In this document: positions 54,244-63,780 of the stretch, in pieces
Layout: every line of letters starts with the position of its first letter
How positions within the stretch are numbered: position 1 is the first letter of the stretch
Origin: Culex pipiens pallens
Taxonomy: Eukaryota > Arthropoda > Insecta > Diptera > Culicidae
Assembly (NCBI RefSeq): GCF_016801865.2
Contig: NC_068939.1
Location: 123,119,671-123,183,670 of the forward strand
Length of the DNA: 64,000 bases
Direction of reading: 5' to 3'
Translations under genes and position numbers: made by a program
The notes under the pieces: generated by a model
Seen by the model: the letters and a program-made list of their open reading frames with translations, nothing else
Told to the model about the DNA's origin: nothing
Database searches by the model: none

Positions 54244-55075
54244 CACAGAAAAAAATATTCCTGTAAATTTACATTATTTATCATGTACCAAAAGGTATCA
54301 TGATAAATGATGTATATTAACATTAGGTTCATTGGAAATTTACATTAGATTCATTGGAAATTTACATTAGTTTTGAAAATTTACATTAGTTTTGGAATTT
54401 ACATTACTTTTGGAATTTACATTAGTTGAAATCAACTAATTCTGATTTGCCAATGGGAATGAGAAGCTCGACTTGGATTGAAGTAGGAAAAGGGTTGTTC
54501 TATTTTAAAATGATTGAAGCGGGCAGCAAAAGGAAATTCGGATTTTAAAAAAGTTGTTTCACAGGTAGGGGACGCTTTCTCGTCGACGGCCAAGTGGAAT
54601 AACGCTGGATTGGAATCGAACGGACGACGGGTAGGATGTTCGGTGTTACTGCTGCTACCCGCTGCCGACTGAGCCATCTTCGTATTTTATAAACGAGCGG
54701 CTAAAGCATCAACTTGTTCAGGTCGAGGCTCAGGCAGTGGGCAAGCGAAATATGAGAGCGATAGAAAGAGAACCAAATATAACTATTTTTAGTTCGGGTA
54801 GTTTTGAAGTCAACGTTTGGCAGTAATACATTGAATATATGATTTACATTAAATAGGAATTTACAGGAAGCCGAACACGGGTAGAAATTCATCAGATTTG
54901 AGTTTCCATGCTAAACATTTCCATTAGATTCATGATTTACATTAGATTTAGATTTACATTGGAGTAATTTCCATGACTTTTTACTCTTTACATCATAATT
55001 CAACATTACATTGAGTGAGTTTACATAAGAAACAGTAATTACGTGCTGTGTAAATTTACATATTTTTTTCTGTGT
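54244..55075. mobile_element. 832-bp MITE with TA target duplication and AAATTTACATT subterminal repeats
   Basis: The ends CACAGAAAAAAATAT are inverted at both sides, bordered by TA (54242-54243 and 55076-55077). The uninterrupted composite copy 1 reads CCTAAAAGTAGACTC near 13230 (complement), which supports a single TA at the empty site. Near each end AATTTACATTA-type motifs recur several times. A tRNA-like SINE head is nested inside. Confidence 0.85.
54440..54686 (-). mobile_element. tRNA-derived SINE-like sequence nested in the MITE
   Basis: On the minus strand the head reads AAGATGGCTCAGTCGGCAGC (box A, about 54661-54680) and CGTTCGATTCC (box B, about 54612-54622), correctly spaced for a Pol III promoter. 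The body runs on towards about 54440, but its 3' end and target duplication were not resolved. Confidence 0.6.
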
Positions 55076-55250
55076 AGGCTTAATGTTTTTCGTGATTTCG
55101 TAAGTTTATTTAACAGGTTTCATTGGATTCCATTAGGAGCTTTCTAAGCTTTTCATCGTTTATATCTTTTTCATAGTTTTCAATGCTCGCGACGCCAATG
55201 CACAGTGTTCGGAATGACAAAATTAAGTGGAATAAATTGATAACTCCTTT

Positions 55251-55767
55251 CAGGGTTGTTAAAATATCAAAATATCAGCTCTCAGCAACTACAATTATCC
55301 CGCCTGAATATTCATGCCTCAAATACAACTGCTCTTCTCTCTTCATTGAAACTCTCAGCGCCGAACATAGCCGAACAAGTTTTCGTGTTTACCCACTCGC
55401 GATTGACATTTTCCTTTTCTCTCTCATTCCCGCTTCCACGATCATCCTACCGCAAAAGCGTTTAACCACAAAAGCCGCCACAAAACCAATTTCGCAAACG
55501 CAGTTTGACGGGACGTCATGCGTGGTCGGATCCTAATCGCCATCTCGCGTTCTCTCATTGCAGTTTTTGGAGAGATTGAGAGACTCAGCGGTGAGAGCGC
55601 ATAGTCGAGGAAAAGGGGAAGAGTGATAGAGAGAGAATGACATCGCTGGGAATCACGAGACACAAGAAGAGATCTCACAAGCTATAGTGACGGCCACTAT
55701 ACTCTCGGATATTTTTGGTGCAGAGATAATCTATTGATAACTTTTTTATCACTCATTTGCAACACTG
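55251..55767. mobile_element. 517-bp hAT-type MITE with perfect 8-bp duplication ACTCCTTT
   Basis: The ends CAGGGTTGTTAAAATATCA and the complement of CAGTGTTGCAAATGAGTGA form imperfect inverted repeats bordered by ACTCCTTT (55243-55250 and 55768-55775). Its ends resemble those of the element at 31334-32008 (CAG(T/G)GTTGC). The middle is CT/GA-rich. No transposase is present. Confidence 0.88.
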
Positions 55768-56140
55768 ACTCCTTTATTTGACGTCCTTGTCAAATGGTGT
55801 TTGCGGAAGAGTTGTTGTGCTTGATAAGGACTATCTTTAGAAGTTATTGAGATACAGTGACCTTCTAGGGTGTCAACCAAAAACTAACTTTGTTGGATGA
55901 CGTTGTAGGGCTTTGGTAACTTCGGCAAAGTTGTAGAGAAGAAAATTTTAATGAAAGTTTGTCGAAGGTGCCAAATTTGTAGCTCTTAATTTACTCGAGA
56001 TATACGCCATTTTTGCAAAAATGGTACGAAAAAGCACTTTTTTGGTGATGACTCAAAATGTTAGCATTTTAGCGACCTCTGAAGAGTTGTTTATGACATA
56101 AAATTACACATCTTTGCTGAAGACAGCAAAATGTTTTGAG

Positions 56141-56664
56141 CCTTTATTGAGGAGTTATAACCATTTTTAATCAATTTGGAGCCTATTTTCAAAATGTCGC
56201 ATTTTAGCGCAAAACCGAACAATGCACCTGAAAGTAAACACTTTCAATTACATTTCCTGAAAATATCTCCGTGTCTATCGATGCCTATTTTTAGATATCT
56301 CAATTTGAATTTGATGGTTTTTAATCAATTTATTTATAAATATTATTCGAAATCATAATGAATACGAGGTGAAAATCGGTAAAATCGGCTCCAAATTAAT
56401 AAAAAATGGTTATAACTCCTCCTTGTGGGTCTCGTGGCGCAGGGGTAGCGGCTTCGGCTGCCGATCCCGATGATGCTATGAGACGCGGGTTCGATTCCCG
56501 CCTTATCCACTGAGCTTCTATCGGATGGTGAAGTAAAACGTCGGTCCCGGTTTCTCCTGTCTCGTCAGAGGCGCTGGAGCAGAAATCCCACGTTAGAGGA
56601 AGGCCATGCCCCGGGGGGCGTAGTGCCAATAGTTTCGTTTCGGTTATAACTCCTCAATAAAGGC
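56141..56664. mobile_element. Small fold-back with a SINE inserted in its right arm
   Basis: CCTTTATTGAGGAGTTATAA (56141-56160) and the following 25 bases are mirrored by GGCTCCAAATTAAT (56388) ... ATAACTCCTC and, after the SINE, by TCAATAAAGG (56654-56663). The SINE therefore split the right arm. Confidence 0.75.
56427..56641 (+). mobile_element. tRNA-derived SINE, second copy, 14-bp target duplication
   Basis: Almost identical to 7200-7415, with the same box A and box B and the same end AATAGTTTCGTTT. GGTTATAACTCCTC flanks both sides (56408-56421 and 56642-56655). Five extra bases (CTTGT) separate the first repeat from the usual head start. Confidence 0.93.
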
Positions 56665-56719
56665 GTTCTTCCTAATGTACTTGCGATGGAGTGGTTAGTG
56701 GTGCGGTTGTAAAATAGCT

Positions 56720-57930
56720 ACCGTAAACCGGGTTGACTTTGATAGGATTTAAATTTGTTTCTGGAATATTTTTCAACTGTTAAGGTTTTTCTTGAGATTA
56801 TTATTTTTAAAACATGTACTGGGGTAGGCGAAAAAAAGTCCATGCACTATTTTTGAAAAAAAGTTTTTCAATAGTGTTTGGAAAAATAGTTACGTTAAAA
56901 ATTCTTAGTTTAAATTCCGGGGTGACTTTGATAGTCATAGTTTTTCTTGTTAAAATCAGATTTAAAGTGTTCAAATATTATTTTTACGTCAAATGTACCA
57001 TCACTAAGGTTGCTGATGTAGTTTTAAAGAAAGAAAATCAATGTTTATATTTAGTCAATTAAGTTTATAAGCTTTTTAACAAAATACACATAAATTTCAG
57101 GTAAAATTGTTAAAATGTTGAAATTTTTCCTTAAATTCGTTAAAAACTAGTTTTGTTTATAAAATTATCGATTTATATTGCATTTTATACTAAATTCAAA
57201 GCACGAATCACAAGTTTTCACATACTGTCAGTGGGGGTGACATTGGGTCTGGGGGGTGAGATTGGGTCAAAGTGATTTTTTACGGATTTTACCATTTCTC
57301 AGGTTCTTCTCAATGAAACTGAATTCTGTTAAAAGGGTTGTGTAGGGGACATCTTAAGATGAATTCGCTGAAAAAATCTCGTTCCTAGGACAAATTCTAT
57401 TATTTTGGCAGCTGTCTAAAGTTGAGGTACGTTTTTGGCCAAAAATGACCACTCGAAAAATCATTTTTCTAATATTTTTGTTAGAATTGCTCGAAAACTA
57501 CCCAAATGTTTGAAAATCTCCACTTCAAACATTGTAGCGTGTCAATACGATTCCCTCGAACAAGAAACACTGTTGGATGACTTGTTTTTACCATATCGTT
57601 GTATTTGAGCATCATTTTCGTTTCATTTGACCCAATGTCACCCCCTCTAAGGGGTGAGATTGGGTCAATTTTCAAACAATTGGCATTTAAGGTAGTGTTC
57701 ATCAAAATCCACCATATTTTGGGAAAATGTTAGTAAACTATCTAAAAACAAATCTACGTTGAAAGATTTTCGATGTGATTCAAATTGTTTTTGTTATTAA
57801 GAAAATACGAGAGGTGTATCGTTTTTTGACCCATAGTCACCCCCACTGACGGTATTGCATGAAATTTGTTAGACTGAAATTGCCTTTAAATTTGGAGATT
57901 TTATGAATTGTGTTTTAAAAACACATACAC
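56720..57930 (+). mobile_element. Copy of the ACCGTAAACCGGGG element, with a nested MITE
   Basis: It starts ACCGTAAACCGGGTTGACTT and follows the complement of 24590-25153, including the ACATGTACTGGGGTAGGC and GGGGTGACTTTGATAGTCAT phrases. It is interrupted at 57225-57852 and resumes with TGCATGAAATTTGTTAGACT. It fades out near 57930 without the second terminus. Confidence 0.75.
57225..57852. mobile_element. 628-bp MITE with TA target duplication and GTCAGTGGGGGTGAC ends
   Basis: The ends CTGTCAGTGGGGGTGACA and the complement of CCGTCAGTGGGGGTGACT are inverted and bordered by TA (57223-57224 and 57853-57854). A second internal GGGGTGAGATTGGGTC lies near each end (about 57251 and 57650). The host element is continuous across the site in its other copy near 24690-24720. 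Confidence 0.88.
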
Positions 57931-58364
57931 ACAACACGCTATACTAGTAGTTCTACAGTTTAAATGTGTAATTATGTAAAACAAAATACCATTAACTTAT
58001 TTCATTCACTCGAATCAGAAATGAAGACTGCATCTGTTTTGCTTTATGATTTTAAAAAAGTATGCTAGACTTAACTTTAATGATTGTTTTTTTTTCCTCC
58101 GGAAAGCTTTCACCGCTTAATGCCTCTCAACGAGGCAAAAGTCCGTGTTTCGTAACGCCACGTGTACTTTTTTCGTGTCTGTTCTGCTAGACAGGAAAGT
58201 TTCACACGAGAAGACTTTATTCGCTCATTAGACCAGGGCTAGGATTATGTGGAGTGGATTAGCTTAATGGAAAAGTTTCGTGATACCCTTTCTTGTTGAA
58301 TAGCTTGAAACAATTGTCCTGAGTATTTTTGATGGCGAAAATATGATTTTTTTTGGCAAAATAA
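57931..58364. other. Apparently unique non-coding DNA
   Basis: No repeat relative, RNA gene or exon was recognised. Confidence 0.35.
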
Positions 58365-59440
58365 TCAACTCGAAATTTTTGAAATTGATGTCAGTAAACG
58401 CTTCAGTTTCGTCAAGGTATGATAGATTTGGGCTCCCTGAACACGCTTTAATCTACAGAAGTGAATTTTAGTGATATAACGTCATGATTCGAATTCCCGG
58501 ACGCTTCGAAACCCGGACACTTCAACTTTCTTTATCAATTATTTGGATATAAGTTCGCATTATGAATGTCAAAACTGTGTTATTTGATGAATTCTAACAT
58601 CAACTTTCATTTTAAGTTTGTTTGGACGCTGTAGTTAATGCCAACACAATTAAATTATATAAAAATATTAGTTTACCAAAAATGCGAAACATTTCAACGG
58701 AAATATTTCATAGGCGTCCGAATCACCTGGAAGGCAAAGCAGAAATTTATGTTTTTGATTTTCTTAAATTCTAGCCATTTTTTATATAAACTATCGATTA
58801 TTTTGATGTTAACAGCTTATTTGAGACCTAAAGAATGCCATTCACTAACATTTCAGTCCAAATTTGTGCGATTCATAAGCAAAATCGAGTGTCCGGAATT
58901 CGAAGCAAAAGTGTCCGGATTTCGAATCAGCTTTTAACAGTGTCCGGGATTCGAAGCACAACAAGTCATTTTAGTTTTCAAATTCTGATGAAAAATTGTT
59001 AGAAAAGGCATATTTTGCATTCAGTCTTCTAAAACTGACTGTTTATACTAAATCCTGATGATATTTCTACATTTCCAACTTATTACCTGATTTTTTGCCA
59101 GCTGTAACATAAATAATATGGTACTAAGTGTCCGGATTTCGAATCATGACGTTATAGGGCAATACATAAAATTGTTAATTTGGGTATTTATTCTATGGAA
59201 TCATCTTAAGCCACCAGGTTCACCCTCTTATCAGCAACCATGCGTACCCCCTTATTTTTGCTTAAGATGATTCCATGCCATTCATGCCCAAAATTTTCCA
59301 ACTATATTTGTTGGCCTGAATTTCATTAAAACTCAATTCTGTCGATTGGATAATATTCAGGAAGCCCAAATCTATCATACCTTGATAAAACTGAAGTGTT
59401 TACTGACATCAACTTCAAAAATATCGAGTTGGGTTATACA
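58365..59440. mobile_element. Fold-back element with a nested MITE
   Basis: The sequence from CAACTCGAAATTTTTGAAAT through GGTATGATAGATTTGGGCTC is mirrored at 59360-59440. The interior is mostly occupied by the MITE at 58479-59152. A smaller, more diverged relative with the same GGTATGATAGAT core lies at 63190-63460. Confidence 0.75.
58479..59152. mobile_element. 674-bp MITE with ACGTCATGATTCGAA ends and TA duplication
   Basis: ACGTCATGATTCGAA at the left is mirrored at the right and bordered by TA (58477-58478 and 59153-59154). The phrase GTCCGGATTTCGAA recurs several times inside near the right end (about 58890-58960 and 59128). A second copy starts at 63781 and runs off the window. A 99-codon frame at 58638-58937 lacks a recognised domain. 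Confidence 0.87.
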
Positions 59441-61202
59441 AACTTATGAGTGCACCCTACAATGTAAATGTTTTGCTGAGTTTTATCAGTACCTATAACC
59501 CATCAGTTTCCATTTTAAACCTGTTAAACATGGTTAAAATGAAGCTATTCATGCCAAGAAACACAAGACTAGAACAACATTGCCCATATTATCCGAGCGT
59601 TGATTTAAAATAATTGTCCATTGTGAAAGCTACCCTGTCTTGCTTGCTTCAAGATTGGGAAATTTATCTCCGTTGAGCGTTGTGCTCCGGAATCCTTTGG
59701 TGGGTAGGTACTATACGATACTACCTTGGGAATTCGTCTAGTTTACGCAACTAGGACATGCACACAGGCGCACAGTCACGCAGCCAAATAATCAATCTTG
59801 CTTAAGTTGCCTCATGTGATGTTGTGTTACACAATATGGAGTCGGTGGCAAGGCTGAGATGTATTTGAATTATTCATTTAGAGTGGTTTCGGTAGATATC
59901 AAAATAAATATAAATTTATATCTTTTTCGTTGTAATTTGACATTTTTCCCTCAAATTGAGGTAAATTTGCATAAAAAAACAGGTAATATTTTTTCAAAAA
60001 TGTTCAACGTTCCAAAATCGATCATTTTTTTATTTCTAAGCAAATATTCTTAAAATCGTAAACAAATCCATATGTGATAAGATTTCATTTATCATTAAAA
60101 AAAAAACATCCCGAGGTAACAAATTACGAAAAACTATATTTTTTTTTTAGGAGAACCGCTCAAATGTGACGTTTGTGCGAGGGTGCAGACAGCATGCCGC
60201 ACTGTCTCACGATTCACGGTTATATGGCACTACCGTGCCAAATGTGCTTCTTGACTGCTGCTGCAAAGCTATACGAGAGAATACACTGTGTTGGCAGCTG
60301 CCATGGGTATTATCTACTGTAGCTCGGTACACCCAACTTTGAAGTGTTTCTTGCTATTTGTAACAGAAAATGATTATTTTTTTTAGAAAATTGTATCCAG
60401 TTCAAATTTTTAAAATGTTGAGTTTAAATGTATATTTTTAAGATTGATCTAATTTTGTTCTACATAAAAAATATTTTTGGATGCAAACTCCTCATTTGAG
60501 TGTATTGATAGCAAGCACAGCATAGGATACGGTATTACATTTGACATGGATATGTTTACAGGGCCATCAAGGAAAATACGATGCACACGTACAACATACG
60601 GAAACACACACACATACAAACCATAAATTGCAAGTCACCGCAAGTTGGTGTGGCTGCCATTCAGGTTAATTGATGGACGTCATATTAAGATAACGTAGCT
60701 GCTACACCGTACAAGTCTTCAACTTCATGCCCTTCGCATTCTTTGAAACTTCATTTGGAATAATTACAAGCATGTGTCATCTTCAACCGACGTTTATTTA
60801 AAACCGAAAAGACTCGCTCAAAAACCAACTAAACCTAATCAACACCTCAACGCATCAAGAAGACTGGCGTTTTTGTACTAATTCATTTTTAATTGCAATA
60901 TCGAAGCCCCATCACATCGTTTGGAGAGCGATTTATTGCGACTTACTTCACCCTCCTCCTCTGGTTGCGTTCGAGTGGCCATAATTCAACAGCTCTCCCA
61001 CTTTGGATGGGTGGTGGGAAACTTTGTGGTGCGTGTGGCGTTGCGTCTGGCTAGTTAGACTATCAGTTAGTGTTATCAACGTTTCATCGGGCAAGTATCA
61101 TCCGATACGGTAATCGAATAGTTGGCTAATGTAAATTACATGAAATAATATTATAAGCCTTTAGTGAATCATAAACTTAATTAGGGACAGTAAAGTAATG
61201 TC
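59441..61202. other. Apparently unique non-coding DNA
   Basis: Mixed-composition DNA with GC-richer patches near 60160-60320 and 60940-61070. No exon, RNA gene or repeat boundary was recognised. Confidence 0.35.
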
Positions 61203-61212
61203 GAGTCGATTT

Positions 61213-61578
61213 CAATCAAATCAAATTATTCGTTCTAGAGCATTGCCTTGGCGTTCTTGATTGCGAGGCAATTGCAAACCTCTTTTTACACCTGAACTTC
61301 CATCCACCCCGGGATTCAAACTGACGCCCTTTGGATTGTTAGTCCAACTGCCTACCAGCGACTCCACCGAGACAGGACCCAGGGAGACGACTCCTACACC
61401 TGGATTGAGCTAACGACCTAACCTCTAGGTTAGACCGGGGCCAACATTTACTTCCCCTCGGACGGAAGGCGTGGTCAGACAAATCTCGTCTCGAAAAATG
61501 CCACCGGGACCTTCTGGGATTGAACCCAGGCCAACTGGTTGAGAGGCAACCACGCTTACCCCTGCACCACGGGTCCCC
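61213..61578 (-). mobile_element. tRNA-derived SINE with 10-bp target duplication
   Basis: The minus-strand head GGGGACCCGTGGTGCAGGGG carries box A, and GGGTTCAATCCC box B. The body is closely related to 30675-31075. GAGTCGATTT flanks both sides (61203-61212 and 61579-61588). The 3' end is CAAATCAAATT-rich. Compared with the first copy it lacks about 35 bp of the body. Confidence 0.9.
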
Positions 61579-61588
61579 GAGTCGATTT

Positions 61589-61955
61589 AATTATCCTAAA
61601 AATGGTATCCATTATTTTGAAACCTTGAAATCTTGAGATAAAACTTCTGCCATTTTTATACACAGCAAAAAAAAAATACAATGGTAGAATCGTATGCAAG
61701 AGCATGCACATCACCTTCGTCAAAAAAGACCCTTAATGCACACTGACACACTGCATGTAAAATTTTTGTAAACATTAAAAAAGTTGCAACCGACGGGATT
61801 CAAAACAACACTAAGGACTGGCGCCTTGGCCTAGCCCGTCCGGACATCAGACCGATGAAGAATGGAAAGCATAAATGTATATATGAGCTTGACATTTCGG
61901 TCAAGTAGGTTTCCCATAGGTACTGATGGGCTACATATTTAAGGGTGTAATATAA
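61589..61955. other. Short region with a possible degenerate tRNA-like sequence
   Basis: The minus strand near 61780-61870 reads GGGCTAGGCCAAGGCGCC (box A-like), then TTTTGAATCCCGTC (weak box B). This could be a decayed SINE head. The rest shows no feature. Confidence 0.35.
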
Positions 61956-61963
61956 CATAGAAT

Positions 61964-62579
61964 CAAGGGTCCTGATTTTCGGTTCAATGAACAGAAACCA
62001 CTCACTCATCGCCTATCCATTCGTCGCCTATTCTAACCCGCTAGCATTCATGAGCGAATGATACTCGCAAGCAGTCAGCGAGTGGCCCGAACTGTTCACT
62101 CAGCGAACAAATACCTCGTGAATTTTTTGGCTTACTCCGTCGCTCGACGACACTCACACACTACCATGCTCAGCGAAGAGCCATTCTCACAAAACGCCAG
62201 CGCGGCAGTCTTTTTGTTTTCCCGCCCTCAGTTTGCCATCAATTTGATTTTTTCTTGGTGGATGTTTCTTTGAATGGTGTCTATAATGTTATGAAATCAA
62301 AATAAATGCACAATTTAATTGATAACATTGATTTTAGGCAACCCAAATCAATGAGTATAACGCAGCGCATCAGAGAAAAAAAGTGATCGGCGACGTTTGG
62401 CCTGCCTGAGCCGTTCGGAGACTGAGCCGATCAGAGAGAGAAGGAGAGTAGAAAAGAGAGTGTTCGGAAGCGAATGGTTTCAAAGTGACAAACAGTAGGA
62501 ATTCATCAGGGCAGTATCGCGTCGCCTGCTATTTGTGCTCGCGAATGGAGTGGTTGATTTTGAGCAATCAGGACCCTTG
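61964..62579. mobile_element. 616-bp hAT-type MITE with perfect 8-bp duplication CATAGAAT
   Basis: Perfect 14-bp inverted ends CAAGGGTCCTGATT are bordered by CATAGAAT (61956-61963 and 62580-62587). CGAATG and GAGCGA-like motifs recur near both ends. The perfect termini and duplication indicate a young copy. No transposase is present. Confidence 0.92.
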
Positions 62580-62653
62580 CATAGAATTTTATAAAATAGT
62601 GCAAACTTTATTTTACAGGCAGGCCTTTGACATGCAGATGGATTACTACATTT

Positions 62654-63172
62654 CTTCGCCATCGTGCTAACTTGTCGTACGTGCATTTTGGGCCAAATTG
62701 ATTTAAGAACGCCATTTTGTGCAGCTCACAATGCCTCACCTTTTGACCTTCACAGATTCCCAAAATTCGATTTCAATCCTGAGATATTCAACAAAAACCG
62801 AAAAAACTCCGTGCATTTTTGTTACTTTACATATGAAAGTAGTTTCAATCTTGTCGTGCTATCTTGTCACTCCATGAAAATTGATGTAAGTGCGACAAAA
62901 GGCCAAAGGGATTTCAGGCCAGGAAAGTCAGGATGCGTTTGTCGCACGTACAAGCTAGACTACCGTAAACATTTGTAATTATAACTCGGGACTCCAGCAA
63001 CCAACTTCAACCAAACTTCGGGACATTGCACAGAATGGTCAGCCAAACAAAACGTGTTTGTTATTGTTTACATTGCGTGCTCTCGTTTTTGTAAATTCAA
63101 GGTCAAACATTAAAACGCGTTTTTCTCGGAACGTCAAAATGGCGGGTGCGACAAGATAGCACGACGACGTCG
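62654..63172 (+). mobile_element. 519-bp MITE, copy 3, target duplication ATTT
   Basis: The same 519-bp length and order as copies 1 and 2, bordered by ATTT (62650-62653 and 63173-63176). One base of the left terminus differs (CTTCGCC instead of CGTCGCC). Confidence 0.9.
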
Positions 63173-63189
63173 ATTTTATGCTGTGTAGT

Positions 63190-63460
63190 TGATGGCTGTG
63201 AATGTTTCCGTTTCATCAAGGTATGATAGATCCAGGCTTCCTAAACATGCTCTAATCATCATAATTGAATGTTAGTGAATTTCTTTTCAGTAAATAAATT
63301 TATGGTAAAGAAGGTATGGAGTTATCGTAAGCAACCATGCGCGTGCGTCCCCAGGTTTAACACATATATTGATTAGAACATGTTCAGTGAGCCCAAATCT
63401 ATCATACCTTGACGAAATTGAAGCTTTTTTTTGGCATCGACTTCTTTTTGTTCTTGAAAT
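63190..63460. mobile_element. Short relative of the 58365-59440 fold-back
   Basis: TTTCATCAAGGTATGATAGAT near 63210 is mirrored by ATCTATCATACCTTGACGAA near 63400. The arms are about 90 bp and imperfect, with an AT-rich loop. Confidence 0.7.
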
Positions 63461-63780
63461 TTTTGCCAGCTGCATATTTCACTAAAATGGCAGAGATCTT
63501 AAAATCACTGTTTCCAAGGTAAGATTAAAAAAAATATTTCAAAAAGGCGTTCTAATTAAACTAACGACGAATTGTGTTATCAATTTGCGTAATAAGGGTT
63601 TAGTTTTGAATAAGGGTTTAATTTCGATTTTTAAAGATTTTGCAAGATTACTGAAGGAATATTAAAAACCTTTTAAATGCATCTAAATAACTTTCAATGT
63701 TCATAGATGAAATCATAAGAAATTGTTTATACTTTCCGAACCAAAATTTTGGTCACCTCGTTGTCGAGACACAGTTACTA
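63461..63780. other. AT-rich DNA with no recognised feature
   Basis: Nothing supportable was seen. Confidence 0.4.

Larger units (their letters stand above)
55201..56674. mobile_element. Block of nested insertions interrupting composite copy 3
   Basis: Composite copy 3 is continuous up to 55200 and resumes at about 56675, so this block was inserted. It contains an hAT-type MITE (55251-55767), AT-rich sequence with FTFGKV-type chance frames (55860-56130), and a small fold-back (56141-56664) with a SINE inside it. Whether the outer block is one element or several could not be settled. Confidence 0.55.
53128..56719 (-). mobile_element. Composite repeat, copy 3, broken by nested insertions
   Basis: In reverse complement it follows copies 1 and 2. 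The module end hairpin TTTCTTACTAAAGAAAGG lies at 53130 and again at 53845, giving one module of about 714 bp. The proximal part then runs through GTTGTCAAATTGAG and CAATGCTCGCGACGCCAATG to 55200. The element resumes at about 56675 (ACTTGCGATGGAGTGGTTAG, then GTGGTGCGGTTGT) and is cut again at 56719. Insertions at 54244-55075 and 55201-56674 account for the breaks. It is more diverged than copies 1 and 2. Confidence 0.72.
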
